64,000 nucleotides of DNA, taken from NCBI RefSeq assembly GCF_029626145.1, contig NZ_JARUBJ010000002.1:1828501-1892500 (forward strand), read 5' to 3'. Source of the stretch: Micromonospora sp. WMMD961. Lineage in GTDB: Bacteria; Actinomycetota; Actinomycetes; Mycobacteriales; Micromonosporaceae. Shown here in pieces: positions 35,376 to 44,011 of the stretch; within the stretch, counting starts at the first letter, position 1; each line of letters begins with the position of its first letter. The position numbers and the translations under genes were made by a program. The notes below the pieces were generated by a model. It was not told the origin of the DNA and did not search any database. It was given only the letters and a program-made list of their open reading frames with translations.

Positions 35376-35708
35376 GTGGTACGACGCGCGCAGCCGGAGC
35401 GCACCTGTGTGGGTTGCCGGCAACGTGCGCCGGCCAGCGAATTGCTGCGGATTGTCGCGGTCAGGGACGAGGTTGGTCACAGCCTCCGGCCTGACCCGCT
35501 TCGCAGGCTGCCGGGTCGGGGAGCGAACATGCACCCGGATCCGGCCTGCTTCGCGCTGGCGGTGCGGCGCCGCGCCTTCGGGCGTGCGCTGCGCATCACC
35601 GAGGTCCTCGACCACGGTGTGCTGGCGGAGCACGTCGATGCGCCAACCACTACGTCCGGTCAGCCCGACCGGGCGAGGGTCGCTAGCAGGGTAGGACGAC
35701 CGACATGA
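35376..35708 (+). CDS. rnpM: YlxR/RnpM family RNA-binding protein (DUF448)
   Basis: A 110-residue protein with the YlxR signature PERTCVGCRQRAPASELLRI and the later RGANMHPDPACFALAVRRRA segment. The homolog in Bacillus (RnpM) binds and modulates RNase P RNA. The GTG at 35376 places the conserved block at the N-terminus; the longer open frame upstream overlaps nusA. Its place between nusA and infB is the classic one. Confidence 0.88.
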   Translation: MVRRAQPERTCVGCRQRAPASELLRIVAVRDEVGHSLRPDPLRRLPGRGANMHPDPACFALAVRRRAFGRALRITEVLDHGVLAEHVDAPTTTSGQPDRARVASRVGRPT

Positions 35709-35801
35709 GCACACGATGAAGTCCCTGAAATGACCAGGCTTCAAGTGCACGAGTGAGGTCGCTGCGGGTGCTGCCCGCACGACCTCGGAGTGAGGAGTGC
35801 A

Positions 35802-38800
35802 GTGGCAGGCAAGGCCCGCGTACACGAGCTTGCAAAAGAGCTCGGGGTCGAGAGTAAGACCGTTCTCGCCAAGCTGAAGGAAATGGGCGAGTTCGTGAAG
35901 TCCGCGTCGAGCACCGTCGAGGCGCCCGTCGCCCGGCGGCTGCGTAACGCATTCGTCGCGTCCGCCGGGGCTCCGGCACCGGCCGCCCCGTCGGCGCCCG
36001 CGTCGACGCCGGCTTCCAACCCGACCCCGACGACGTCCCCGACCCCGGGCGCGCCCCGGGTTTCGGCAAAGCCGATGCCGCCTCGGCGGCCGGCAGCGCC
36101 GACGCCCGGCCCGAAGCCGAAGGGTCCGGTGCCCGCCGCGCCGCAGCCGGCGGCTCCGGTCGCCAAGCCGGCGAGTGCCCACGACATCGAGGTGGCGGCC
36201 GCGGAGGCGCGTGCCGCCGCGCTGAAGGCTGAGCAGGAGGCCGCGGTCAAGGCCGCGCAGGCCGCCCGTCAGCAGCAGCGGGAGAACCCGGTTCGCCGGG
36301 AGCCTCCGGCAGACGGTGGCAACCGTCCCGGCCCTCGGCCGGGTCCGGCCGCGATGCCGCCCCGTCCCGGTTCGCCGGCAGCTCGTCCGAGCGCGCCTGC
36401 TCCGGGTCCGGGTGCCCGACCGGGTGGTCGCCCGCCGGCGCGCGGCGCCGGTAACAACCCGTTCGGCATCCAGGGTGGCCAGCAGCAGCGGCCCCCGGCC
36501 GCCGGTGCGGGTGGTCCCCGGCCCAACACCCCGGCGGGCATGCCGCCGCGGCCGAGCCCGAACTCCATGCCGCCGCGGCCGAGCCCGGCGTCGATGCCGA
36601 GTCAGCGTCCGGCGGCCGGTCGTCCCGGCCCCGGTGGCGCTGGTCGTCCCGGCGGCGGCGCTGGTCGTCCCGGTGGCGGCGGTGGCTTCCGTGGCGGTCC
36701 CGGCGGTGGCGCCGGCGGCGGTGGCGGTTACCGCGGCGGCCCTGGTGGCGGCGCGGGTGCCGGCGGTGGCGGTGGCTACCGTGGCGGTCCCGGCGGCGGT
36801 GGCGGTGCTCCCGGTGGCGGTTTCCGCCCGGGTGCTCCGGCCGGTGGCGGCGGTCGTCCGGGTGCGGGCGGTCGTGGCCGTGGCGGCGGTGCCGCGGGTG
36901 CCTTCGGGCGTCCGGGTGGCCGGCCGACGCGCGGTCGCAAGTCCAAGAAGCAGCGCAGACAGGAGTTCGACAACCTGTCGGCTCCGACCATGAGCTCGGG
37001 TGCTCCCCGGGGTCAGGGTCAGGTCGTCCGGCTGTCTCGCGGCGCCTCGCTGTCCGACTTCGCCGACAAGATCAACGCCAACCCTGGTTCGCTGGTCCAG
37101 GAGATGTTCAACCTGGGCGAGATGGTCACCGCGACCCAGTCCTGTTCTGACGACACCCTGCAGCTGCTGGGTGAGCACCTGGGCTTCGACATCCAGATCG
37201 TCAGCCCGGAGGACGAGGACCGCGAGCTGCTCGCGCAGTTCAACATCGACCTCGACGCGGAGGTGGCCGAGGAGCGTCTGGTCAGCCGTGCGCCGGTGGT
37301 GACCGTCATGGGTCACGTCGACCACGGTAAGACCAAGCTGCTCGACGCGATCCGCAAGGCGAACGTCGTCGCCGGTGAGGCGGGTGGCATCACCCAGCAC
37401 ATCGGTGCGTACCAGGTGCACGTTCCGCACGATGGTGTGGACCGCGCGGTGACCTTCATCGACACCCCGGGTCACGAGGCGTTCACCGCCATGCGTGCCC
37501 GTGGTGCCCAGGTGACGGACATCGTGATCCTGGTGGTCGCGGCCGACGACGGCGTGATGCCGCAGACCATCGAGGCGTTGAACCACGCCAAGGCGGCCGA
37601 CGTGCCGATCGTGGTCGCGGTCAACAAGGTCGACAAGCCGGATGCCAACCCGGACAAGGTCCGCCAGCAGCTGACCGAGTACGGCCTGGTCGCCGAGGAG
37701 TACGGCGGCGAGACCATGTTCGTCAACGTGGCCGCCAAGCCGGGCATCGGCATCGAGGAGCTGCTCGAGGCCGTCCTGCTGACCGCCGACGCGTCGCTGG
37801 AGCTGACCGCTCCGATCGACGGGCCGGCGCAGGGTGTGGCCATCGAGGCGCACCTGGACAAGGGCCGCGGTGCGGTGGCGACGGTGCTGGTGCAGAAGGG
37901 CACCCTGCGGGCGGGCGACTCGATCGTCGCCGGTGGGGCGCACGGCCGGGTCCGGGCCATGCTCGACGAGAACGGCAACCAGCTCTCCGAGGCTGGGCCG
38001 GCGCGTCCGGTCATGGTTCTGGGTCTGACCGCGCCGCCCGGCGCGGGCGACACGTTCCTCGCCGCGGCGGACGACCGCACGGTGCGGCAGATCGCCGAGC
38101 AGCGGCAGGCGCGGCGGCGGGCGGCGGCATTCGCCAACTCCCGTGGTCGGGCCACCCTCGAGACGCTCATGGAGCAGCTCAAGGAGGGCGAGAAGACGTC
38201 ACTCAACCTCATCCTCAAGGGCGATGTCTCCGGTTCGGTGGAGGCCCTGGAGGACGCGCTGTTCAACCTCGACATCCCCGAGGAGGTCCAGCTCAAGGTC
38301 CTCGACCGGGGCGTCGGCGCGATCACCGAGAGCAACGTCATGCTCGCCAGCGCCTCGTCCGAGCCGGTCACGATCATCGGCTTCAACGTGCGGGCCTCGA
38401 ACAAGGTCCGTGAGATGGCCGACCGCGAGGGCGTGGAGATCCGGTACTACACCGTCATCTACCAGGCCATCGAGGAGATCGAGGCAGCGCTCAAGGGCCT
38501 GCTCAAGCCGGAGTACGAGGAGGCCGAGCTGGGCACCGCGGAGATCCGCGACGTCTTCCGCTCGTCCAAGATCGGCAACATCTCCGGTTGCATCGTCCGG
38601 TCGGGCATCATCCGGCGCAACGCGAAGGCTCGACTGCTTCGGGACGGGACGGTCGTGGCGGACAACCTCACGATCACCTCGCTGAAGCGGTTCAAGGATG
38701 ACGCCACCGAGGTCCGCGAGGGCTTCGAGTGTGGTCTGACCCTGGGTGGTTACAACAACGTCCAGGTCGGCGACGTCATCGAGACCTTCGAGATGCGGGA

Positions 38801-38816
38801 GAAGGTTCGCGCCTGA
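35802..38816 (+). CDS. infB: Translation initiation factor IF-2
   Basis: A 1004-residue IF-2. The N-terminal IF2_N domain is KARVHELAKELGVESKTVLA. A long Pro/Ala-rich then Gly/Arg-rich disordered region follows (about residues 50-390). A second IF2_N-like block has RGASLSDFADKINANPGSLV. The GTPase domain carries VMGHVDHGKTKLLD, DTPGHEAF and NKVDKPDANPD; domains II-IV complete the protein to FEMREKVRA. It brings initiator tRNA to the 30S subunit. The GTG at 35802 follows GAGGAG; an in-frame GTG at 35790 is less likely. A long hairpin lies 16 bp downstream. Confidence 0.96.
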   Translation: MAGKARVHELAKELGVESKTVLAKLKEMGEFVKSASSTVEAPVARRLRNAFVASAGAPAPAAPSAPASTPASNPTPTTSPTPGAPRVSAKPMPPRRPAAPTPGPKPKGPVPAAPQPAAPVAKPASAHDIEVAAAEARAAALKAEQEAAVKAAQAARQQQRENPVRREPPADGGNRPGPRPGPAAMPPRPGSPAARPSAPAPGPGARPGGRPPARGAGNNPFGIQGGQQQRPPAAGAGGPRPNTPAGMPPRPSPNSMPPRPSPASMPSQRPAAGRPGPGGAGRPGGGAGRPGGGGGFRGGPGGGAGGGGGYRGGPGGGAGAGGGGGYRGGPGGGGGAPGGGFRPGAPAGGGGRPGAGGRGRGGGAAGAFGRPGGRPTRGRKSKKQRRQEFDNLSAPTMSSGAPRGQGQVVRLSRGASLSDFADKINANPGSLVQEMFNLGEMVTATQSCSDDTLQLLGEHLGFDIQIVSPEDEDRELLAQFNIDLDAEVAEERLVSRAPVVTVMGHVDHGKTKLLDAIRKANVVAGEAGGITQHIGAYQVHVPHDGVDRAVTFIDTPGHEAFTAMRARGAQVTDIVILVVAADDGVMPQTIEALNHAKAADVPIVVAVNKVDKPDANPDKVRQQLTEYGLVAEEYGGETMFVNVAAKPGIGIEELLEAVLLTADASLELTAPIDGPAQGVAIEAHLDKGRGAVATVLVQKGTLRAGDSIVAGGAHGRVRAMLDENGNQLSEAGPARPVMVLGLTAPPGAGDTFLAAADDRTVRQIAEQRQARRRAAAFANSRGRATLETLMEQLKEGEKTSLNLILKGDVSGSVEALEDALFNLDIPEEVQLKVLDRGVGAITESNVMLASASSEPVTIIGFNVRASNKVREMADREGVEIRYYTVIYQAIEEIEAALKGLLKPEYEEAELGTAEIRDVFRSSKIGNISGCIVRSGIIRRNAKARLLRDGTVVADNLTITSLKRFKDDATEVREGFECGLTLGGYNNVQVGDVIETFEMREKVRA

Positions 38817-38832
38817 TCCGGCAGTGACACGC

Positions 38833-38874
38833 TGATCAAGGGGTTTGCGCCCTAGGGCGTAAACCCCTTGATCA
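38833..38874. terminator. Hairpin after infB (TTGATCAA/TTTGCG family, copy 2)
   Basis: Two 21-nt arms (38833-38853 and 38854-38874) are complementary with one mismatch that would be a G-U pair in RNA, and there is essentially no loop. The arms contain TGATCAAGGGG and TTTGCGCCCT. The hairpin starts 16 bp after the infB stop and precedes a same-strand gene, so it is likely a terminator or attenuator. The core matches the inverted repeat at 13269-13330. Confidence 0.65.
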
Positions 38875-38906
38875 TGCGGGGCGGGTTGGCGGTATCGTCC
38901 GGGGCG

Positions 38907-39203
38907 ATGTTCACCGGAACCGCGGTCTTCGACCTGCTGCTGCCGGGCGACTCCCGGTCGCTCAAAGCCAAGAGATCATATGTACGGCCGATCGTGGCGG
39001 CGCTGCGCCGCTTCGAGGTGTCGGCCGCCGAGGTGGGTGCGCTCGACCTGCACGGTCGAGCGCAGATTGCGGTGGCCGTGGTGGCCGCCGAGACAGTGCA
39101 CGTCCGCGAGGTGCTCGACTCCTGTGAGCGCCTGGTGGCCGGCCGTCCCGAGGTCGAGCTGCTGTCGGTTCGACGCCGGCTGTACGGCGTGGACGACGAC
39201 TGA
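38907..39203 (+). CDS. DUF503 family protein
   Basis: A 98-residue protein of the YlxP/DUF503 family. It starts FTGTAVFDLLLPGDSRSLKA and continues KRSYVRPIVAALRR and VAVVAAETVHVREVLDSCER. The family sits between infB and rbfA in many Gram-positive bacteria; its function is unknown. ATG at 38907; TATCGT ends 8 nt upstream and could be a -10. Confidence 0.85.
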   Translation: MFTGTAVFDLLLPGDSRSLKAKRSYVRPIVAALRRFEVSAAEVGALDLHGRAQIAVAVVAAETVHVREVLDSCERLVAGRPEVELLSVRRRLYGVDDD

Positions 39204-39329
39204 CCACGGTGCCGGCTGTGCCGGGCGACCGGTGCGGCCGCGAAGGTAGTGTTCGAGATGTTGGCCGGTCGGCCGGCGGCCTCCGGGCCTCCGGGCCGAC
39301 CGGGAGCAGGACGCCGTGGAGGTGGCGAG

Positions 39330-39821
39330 ATGTCTGATCCGGCCAAGGTACGCCGGCACGCCGAACGGGTGCGTGAGCTGGTCGCGTCGGTGGTGCGGAG
39401 CCAGATCAAGGACCCGCGGCTCGGGATGATCACCATCACCGACGCCCGGATCACCGCTGACCTGCGCGACGCGACGGTCTTCTACACGGTGCTCGGCGAC
39501 TCGGTCGCCCAGGCGGACACGGCCGCCGCGCTGGAGAGCGCCAAGGGGATGTTGCGCAGCACGGTCGGCAAGGCGCTCGGGCTTCGGCACTCGCCGACCC
39601 TGACGTTCGTCCTCGACGACGTACAGGACCAGGTCAAGCACATCGACGACCTGCTCGCCGCCGCCCGCAACGCCGACGCCGAGGTGCAGCGGCTCGCCGC
39701 CCAGGCGAAGTACGCGGGCGAGGCCCAGCCGTACCGGGTGGACGACGAGGACGACGAGACGGACGAGGCCGACGAGGCCACTGACGCCAGGGAAACCCCG
39801 CGGGGTGGGGAAACGCGGTGA
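39330..39821 (+). CDS. rbfA: Ribosome-binding factor A
   Basis: A 163-residue RbfA, the KH-fold factor that binds 30S pre-subunits during 16S rRNA 5' maturation. Conserved segments are HAERVRELVASVVRSQIKDP, RLGMITITDARITADLRDA and HSPTLTFVLDDVQDQVKHID. The C-terminus adds an acidic tail (DDEDDETDEADEA), comparable to that of RimP here. GGTGGCGAG precedes the ATG at 39330. The stop overlaps the next GTG by 4 bp. Confidence 0.93.
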   Translation: MSDPAKVRRHAERVRELVASVVRSQIKDPRLGMITITDARITADLRDATVFYTVLGDSVAQADTAAALESAKGMLRSTVGKALGLRHSPTLTFVLDDVQDQVKHIDDLLAAARNADAEVQRLAAQAKYAGEAQPYRVDDEDDETDEADEATDARETPRGGETR

Positions 39822-40876
39822 CCAGCACCGCCAGTGCCCCGCTCGCCGGGGCAGCCGGGCTCGGCCCCGCCGAGGCGGACTGGGCCGCGGCCGAGGCGTT
39901 GGTGCGGGCTCTCCCGCCGACCGGCCGGGTGCTGCTGATCTGTCACGTCAACCCGGACGGCGACGCGCTGGGCAGCATGCTCGGCTTCGGTCTGGGCCTG
40001 CGGCAGCTCGGCGTACGCGACGTGCAGGCGACCTTTCCCGGGCCGCCGGAGGTGCCGGAGCCGTTGCACGGGCTTCCCGGGCTCGAGCTGCTGGTCCCGG
40101 CGGACGCGGCGGACCTCGCACCCGATCTGGTGATCTGTTTCGACGCGGCGAGCGAGTCGCGCCTCGGCGAGTTGGCCGGGCGGCTGTCGTCGGCGGGTGG
40201 GGCGCTGGTGCTCGACCACCACGCCTCGAACCCGGGCTTCGGCACTGTCAACCTGGTCGACCCAAGCGCCGCGGCGACGTCGGTGGTGGCCGAGCAGTTG
40301 CTGACCCGGCTCGGGGTCGTGGTGGATCGGGCGATCGCCGAGTGCCTCTACGTGGCCCTGACCACGGATACTGGTTCGTTCCGGTTCGCGGCGACCACCC
40401 CGGCGGTGCACGAGATGGCCGCCCGGTTGCTGGCCACCGGCATCTCGCCCGGTGACATCTCCCGGCGGGTCTTCGACACCCGGCCCTTCGGCGCGGTGCG
40501 TCTCTTCGGTGATGTGCTCGGTCGGGCGCAGTTGGAGCCGGCCGCCGCCGGTGGCCAAGGGCTGGTCTGGACCTTCGCCACCCTGGACGACCTGGCCCGA
40601 CACGACCAACGGCCGTACGTGCTGGAGGCGTTGATCGACTCGGTGCGCTGCACCGCCGAGGCGGACGTGGGCTGTGTGCTGAAGCAGACCACGTCGGGTG
40701 AGTGGGCGGTGTCGATGCGCAGCAAGGGTGCGGTGGACGTCAGCCGGGTCGCGGTCGCGCTGGGCGGTGGTGGTCACACGTTCGCGGCCGGTTTCACCGG
40801 TCGGGGGTCCGTCGAGCAGGTGGTCGAGTCGATCCGTGGCCAACTGGACGCGGCGTTGGTCCACCCCACGAGCTGA
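39818..40876 (+). CDS. DHH-family phosphoesterase, NrnA-like oligoribonuclease/pAp phosphatase
   Basis: A 352-residue DHH/DHHA1 protein. Metal motifs are visible in CHVNPDGDALGSMLGFGLGL, LVICFDAASE and VLDHHASNPGFG; the substrate-binding DHHA1 domain ends with ALGGGGHTFAAGFTGRG. NrnA proteins degrade short RNA oligonucleotides (and pGpG) and dephosphorylate pAp. The GTG start overlaps the rbfA stop (GTGA). The position after rbfA is conserved in actinobacteria. Confidence 0.9.
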   Translation: MTSTASAPLAGAAGLGPAEADWAAAEALVRALPPTGRVLLICHVNPDGDALGSMLGFGLGLRQLGVRDVQATFPGPPEVPEPLHGLPGLELLVPADAADLAPDLVICFDAASESRLGELAGRLSSAGGALVLDHHASNPGFGTVNLVDPSAAATSVVAEQLLTRLGVVVDRAIAECLYVALTTDTGSFRFAATTPAVHEMAARLLATGISPGDISRRVFDTRPFGAVRLFGDVLGRAQLEPAAAGGQGLVWTFATLDDLARHDQRPYVLEALIDSVRCTAEADVGCVLKQTTSGEWAVSMRSKGAVDVSRVAVALGGGGHTFAAGFTGRGSVEQVVESIRGQLDAALVHPTS

Positions 40877-40978
40877 CGCTGCCGTTAGCCGTCATCGATC
40901 GGTCGATCCCGAAGATCAGGGTCAGCTCCGGGGAGTGTTGGTCTTCCCGCGCTCGGTGAGACCGGGAAGAATTGCGGG

Positions 40979-41386
40979 ATGGAGCAGCCGCACGACCTCA
41001 CCGTGGAGGCCCCCCGAGCATGGGATCGGCCCGCCGTCTCCGTTCCCGTCCTGGTCTGTCTGTCGCTCGTCGGTGGTCGGTTCGCGTCCTTCTCCACCGA
41101 GGCGAATCTGTTCACCCTCGGCACCGGCGGGGTGCTGATCTGGCTCGGTCTGAGCAACCGGGTGCCCCGTCGACCGGCGCCGCGCCGTCTGGGCGCGGGA
41201 GCGGCGTGGTGGGCGGTGCCGGTGGTGGTCTTCGGCGTCTTCGAGGGTGCCACCTTCGTGTTGGCGGCCGGCGATGACTTTCCCACCTTCTCCCGGCTCG
41301 CCGATCCCCTCCTGGAAGATCACCTGACCCGGTCGGCGGCCTGGTTCGCCTGGCTGGCGGCCTTCTGGGGGCTGGTGCGGCGATGA
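40979..41386 (+). CDS. Small integral membrane protein, hypothetical
   Basis: A 135-residue protein with four hydrophobic stretches (VPVLVCLSLVGG, FTLGTGGVLIWLGLS, WWAVPVVVFGVFEGATFVLA and AAWFAWLAAFWGLV) separated by charged loops. I do not recognise a named family. Its stop overlaps the ATG of the next small membrane protein (ATGA), so the two are probably made together. Confidence 0.7.
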   Translation: MEQPHDLTVEAPRAWDRPAVSVPVLVCLSLVGGRFASFSTEANLFTLGTGGVLIWLGLSNRVPRRPAPRRLGAGAAWWAVPVVVFGVFEGATFVLAAGDDFPTFSRLADPLLEDHLTRSAAWFAWLAAFWGLVRR

Positions 41387-41595
41387 TGCGGGCGCTCGCG
41401 ATCGGCGGCTTTCTGGCCGCGCTGGTCCTCTTCGCGGTGGTCGAGTGGATGGCCCGCCGGGAGGGCTCGCGGATCCCCACCCTCGGCGAGGTCTGCGCGT
41501 ACGTGATGCGCTACGAGGTCGGTCTGGTTCCGGTGGGCCGGATCGGTCTGTTCGGGTTCTGGTGGTGGCTGGGATGGCACTTCCTGGCCCGTTGA
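41383..41595 (+). CDS. Small membrane protein, DUF6186-like (tentative)
   Basis: A 70-residue protein with two hydrophobic segments (LAIGGFLAALVLFAVVEW and GLFGFWWWLGWHFLAR) around a charged loop, similar in layout to the small actinobacterial DUF6186 proteins. It is translationally coupled to the preceding membrane protein. The 270 bp that follow (41596-41865) show no recognisable gene. Confidence 0.65.
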   Translation: MMRALAIGGFLAALVLFAVVEWMARREGSRIPTLGEVCAYVMRYEVGLVPVGRIGLFGFWWWLGWHFLAR

Positions 41596-41865
41596 GCCGG
41601 GTTGCCCGCTGTCCAGATGGCGGGAACCGTGAGCAGCATATGGACCTGAACGATAACTTGGGAGAGGGCCGGCGCCGCGTGACGGTGCAGGTCATGGGTG
41701 GTGGTGCCACACCTCGTGCCGCCTCCCTCCAGGGTCGCACCGACCCGGGCTCACGCTGCCCAGGCGGCCGCTCCGGTAACCCCGGACCGCCGTGGGGCGC
41801 TCAGCAGGACCGCCCGTCGAGGGCCGCCGCCTGTCGGTGGCTCGCTCCCTGGAAGGACCACCACC

Positions 41866-41958
41866 ATGCCGAACAAGCCCAAGCCCGAGGCCACCACCGA
41901 CGACGCCCGCGAGCAGGCCCGACGCGCGCTGCAGACGTCGATGGACACCCGCCAGTGA
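41866..41958 (+). CDS. Putative 30-residue hydrophilic protein
   Basis: A short frame starting MPNKPKPEATTDDAREQARR and ending QTSMDTRQ. GGAAGGA stands about 8 nt before the ATG, a strong Shine-Dalgarno sequence. The peptide has a lysine/proline start and an amphipathic, Arg/Glu-rich centre. No family is recognised. The good ribosome binding site and balanced composition argue for a real gene, but length alone cannot prove it. Confidence 0.5.
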   Translation: MPNKPKPEATTDDAREQARRALQTSMDTRQ

Positions 41959-42026
41959 CCCGACCGCACCAGCGGTGATCCCTCCCGCCGAACACCGCCG
42001 GGGAGGACCGGACGCATCCTGGTGCT

Positions 42027-42181
42027 CCTTTGGAGCTGAATCGTCTGCGACATCGCGACCTGACGGGTCACGACGTCACGACCTGCTTCGTCTGCGACGT
42101 CACGACCTGCTTCGTCTGCGATGTCACGACCTGCTTCGTCTGCGACGCCAGGACATGATTCGTTTACGACATCAGCTCCAC
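42027..42181. repeat. Repeat element with TTTGGAGCTGAATCGT end and internal tandem repeats
   Basis: The left end (42027-42054) matches the left end of the 290-bp element at 56351 in 27 of 28 bases. The right end (about 42157-42181) carries CGACATCAGCTCCA, giving a short inverted match TGGAGCTGA. Three 24-bp tandem copies fill the middle. It lies in the 400-bp gap before the MATE gene. Confidence 0.6.
42077..42148 (+). repeat. Three 24-bp tandem repeats
   Basis: Three consecutive copies of a 24-bp unit beginning CACGACCTGCTTCGTCTGCG occupy 42077-42100, 42101-42124 and 42125-42148, differing only in the last four bases. There are no spacers, so this is not a CRISPR array. Confidence 0.85.
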
Positions 42182-42359
42182 AGCCTCTGACCAGAGGTAC
42201 TGGCCCCCGCCTGACCGCCTGCCTGAGTGCGGGCTCGGCCCGCGACGCGGACATGACCCACGCGATGCTGGCCAGCCTGCGCGGCCGAGGGCGACTCCGA
42301 CGAGGTAAGCAGTCGGCGGGATTGCGATCCTTACGGGGCTCGTGCCAGGATCGGCGGCG

Positions 42360-43682
42360 ATGAGCCAGACCGTCACCGCCGACCGAACCGCCTCGCCACG
42401 CCGGATCGCCAGCCTCGCCCTGCCGGCCCTCGTGGTGCTCGCCGCCGAGCCGCTCTACGTGCTCGTCGACACGGCGGTGGTCGGTCACCTCGGCCGGGTG
42501 CCGCTCGCCGCGCTCGCCGTCGGCGGCACGGTGATGACGCTGACCGCGTGGGTCGGCACCGTGGTCGCGTACGGCACCACCGGGCGGGCTGCCCGCCGCT
42601 TCGGAGCGGGGGACCGGGCCGCCGCGGTGGCCGAGGGCGTCCAGTCCTCCTGGTTGGCGCTCGGTGTCGGTCTGCTGATCGCGATCGGCATGCAGTTCGG
42701 CGGAGCCGCGCTCGCGCGTACCCTCGTCGGTGGTGGTGGCGAGGTGGCCGACGCCGCCGAACACTGGCTGCGGATCGCGGCCCTCGGCGCCCCCGGCCTG
42801 CTGCTCGCCGCAGCCGGCAACGGCTGGTTGCGCGGCGTGCAGGACACCCGCCGCCCGCTGTACTTCGTGCTCGGCCCCAACCTGCTCTCCGCGCTGCTCT
42901 GTCCGCTGCTGGTCTACCCCGCCGGGCTGGGCCTGATCGGCTCGGCGGCGGCCAACGTCGTGGCGCAGACCCTCTGCGGGGCGCTCTTCGCCGCGGCCCT
43001 GGTCGCCGAACGGGTGTCGCTGCGGCCCCGACCCCCCGTGATCCGCCAGCAGTTGGTGCTCAGCCGGGACCTGCTGATCCGAGGGATCGCCTTCCAGGCC
43101 AGCTTCCTCTCCGCCACCGCCGTCGCCGCTCGCTTCGGCGCCGCCGCCGTCGGCGCCCACCAGATCGCCCTTCAACTCTGGTTCTTCACCGCGCTGGTGC
43201 TCGACGCGCTGGCCATCGCCGCCCAGTCGCTGGTGGGCGCCGCGCTCGGTGCCGGCGACGACGCCGGCGCGCGGGCGCTCGCCCGCCGGATCGGGCTGCT
43301 CGGTGGCGTCTGCGGCATCGGCTTCGCGCTGCTCATCGCCGCCGGCGCCGGTGTGGTGCCGTCCTGGTTCAGCTCCGATCCGGGGGTACGCGAGCAGGCC
43401 ATGACCGCGTGGCCGTGGTTCGTCGCCATGCTGCCGCTGGCCGGGGTGGTGTTCGCCCTCGACGGCGTGCTGATCGGCGCGGGCGACGTGCGTTACCTGC
43501 GCAACCTCACCATCGTGGCGGCGCTCGGCGGCTTCCTGCCCGCCATCTGGCTGGCGTACGCCCTCGACCTCGGGCTGGGCGGCATCTGGGCCGGGCTCAC
43601 AGTGTTCGTGGTGATCCGGCTGGTCGCCCTGCTGCTGCGCCTGCGCACCGGCAGCTGGGCGGTGGTCGGCGCGGTTCGCTGA
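42360..43682 (+). CDS. MATE-family multidrug/toxin exporter (DinF-like)
   Basis: A 440-residue protein with twelve membrane helices in two halves. The N-terminal half has LALPALVVLAAEPLYVLVDT and the HLGRVPLAALAVGGT loop; the second half contains HQIALQLWFFTALVLDALAI. These match the DinF subgroup of MATE exporters, which use ion gradients to expel drugs or oxidised metabolites. The ATG at 42360 was chosen because the family N-terminus begins there; a GTG at 42342 is in frame. Confidence 0.9.
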   Translation: MSQTVTADRTASPRRIASLALPALVVLAAEPLYVLVDTAVVGHLGRVPLAALAVGGTVMTLTAWVGTVVAYGTTGRAARRFGAGDRAAAVAEGVQSSWLALGVGLLIAIGMQFGGAALARTLVGGGGEVADAAEHWLRIAALGAPGLLLAAAGNGWLRGVQDTRRPLYFVLGPNLLSALLCPLLVYPAGLGLIGSAAANVVAQTLCGALFAAALVAERVSLRPRPPVIRQQLVLSRDLLIRGIAFQASFLSATAVAARFGAAAVGAHQIALQLWFFTALVLDALAIAAQSLVGAALGAGDDAGARALARRIGLLGGVCGIGFALLIAAGAGVVPSWFSSDPGVREQAMTAWPWFVAMLPLAGVVFALDGVLIGAGDVRYLRNLTIVAALGGFLPAIWLAYALDLGLGGIWAGLTVFVVIRLVALLLRLRTGSWAVVGAVR

Positions 43683-43693
43683 CCACCGCCCGG

Positions 43694-43993
43694 TCAGCAG
43701 CGGGTGGTGGTCGGCGCGGGCGCGTCGAGGTCGAAGATCGTGCCCGGGTCGCCCGCCGGTATCCGGTCCCGGTGTACGTCGGCCACCCAGAACTGCTCCT
43801 GCACCCAGCCGTCGCGGAGTTGCGCGCAGTCCGCGTTCCAGGTCACCGCCTCCGCCGAGGTGATCCAGAGGCCCCGGGCCGAGGACGGCACGTCGTCCGG
43901 GTGACCGGCGATGGCGGCGGCGGGTCGGTCGGGTCCGTCGGCGGAGGCTCGGGTCACGCCGGGTGTGCCCACGCACCGCGCTGGGTGGGCCAT
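43694..43993 (-). CDS. Hypothetical protein, 99 residues
   Basis: A minus-strand frame between convergent MATE and divergent truB. The second half has protein-like, Trp-rich sequence (LWITSAEAVTWNADCAQLRD and VQEQFWVADVHRD); the first half is less convincing. The ATG at 43993 is the only reasonable start, 18 bp from the truB start. No family is recognised. Confidence 0.42.
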   Translation of the reverse strand: MAHPARCVGTPGVTRASADGPDRPAAAIAGHPDDVPSSARGLWITSAEAVTWNADCAQLRDGWVQEQFWVADVHRDRIPAGDPGTIFDLDAPAPTTTRC

Positions 43994-44011
43994 CTGGCAG
44001 GCTTGGCCGAC

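Noticed and set aside
35073..37943. 956-codon minus-strand open frame opposite infB
   Set aside because: It spans several real genes on the other strand, and the translation is low-complexity Thr/Arg/Ala.
42077..42148. Possible CRISPR array
   Set aside because: The 24-bp units are directly adjacent with no spacers, and no cas genes are nearby.
41751..43976. 741-codon minus-strand frame opposite the MATE gene
   Set aside because: Its composition (Arg, Gly, Gln, Glu rich) is typical of antisense high-GC shadows, and it crosses the tandem repeats.
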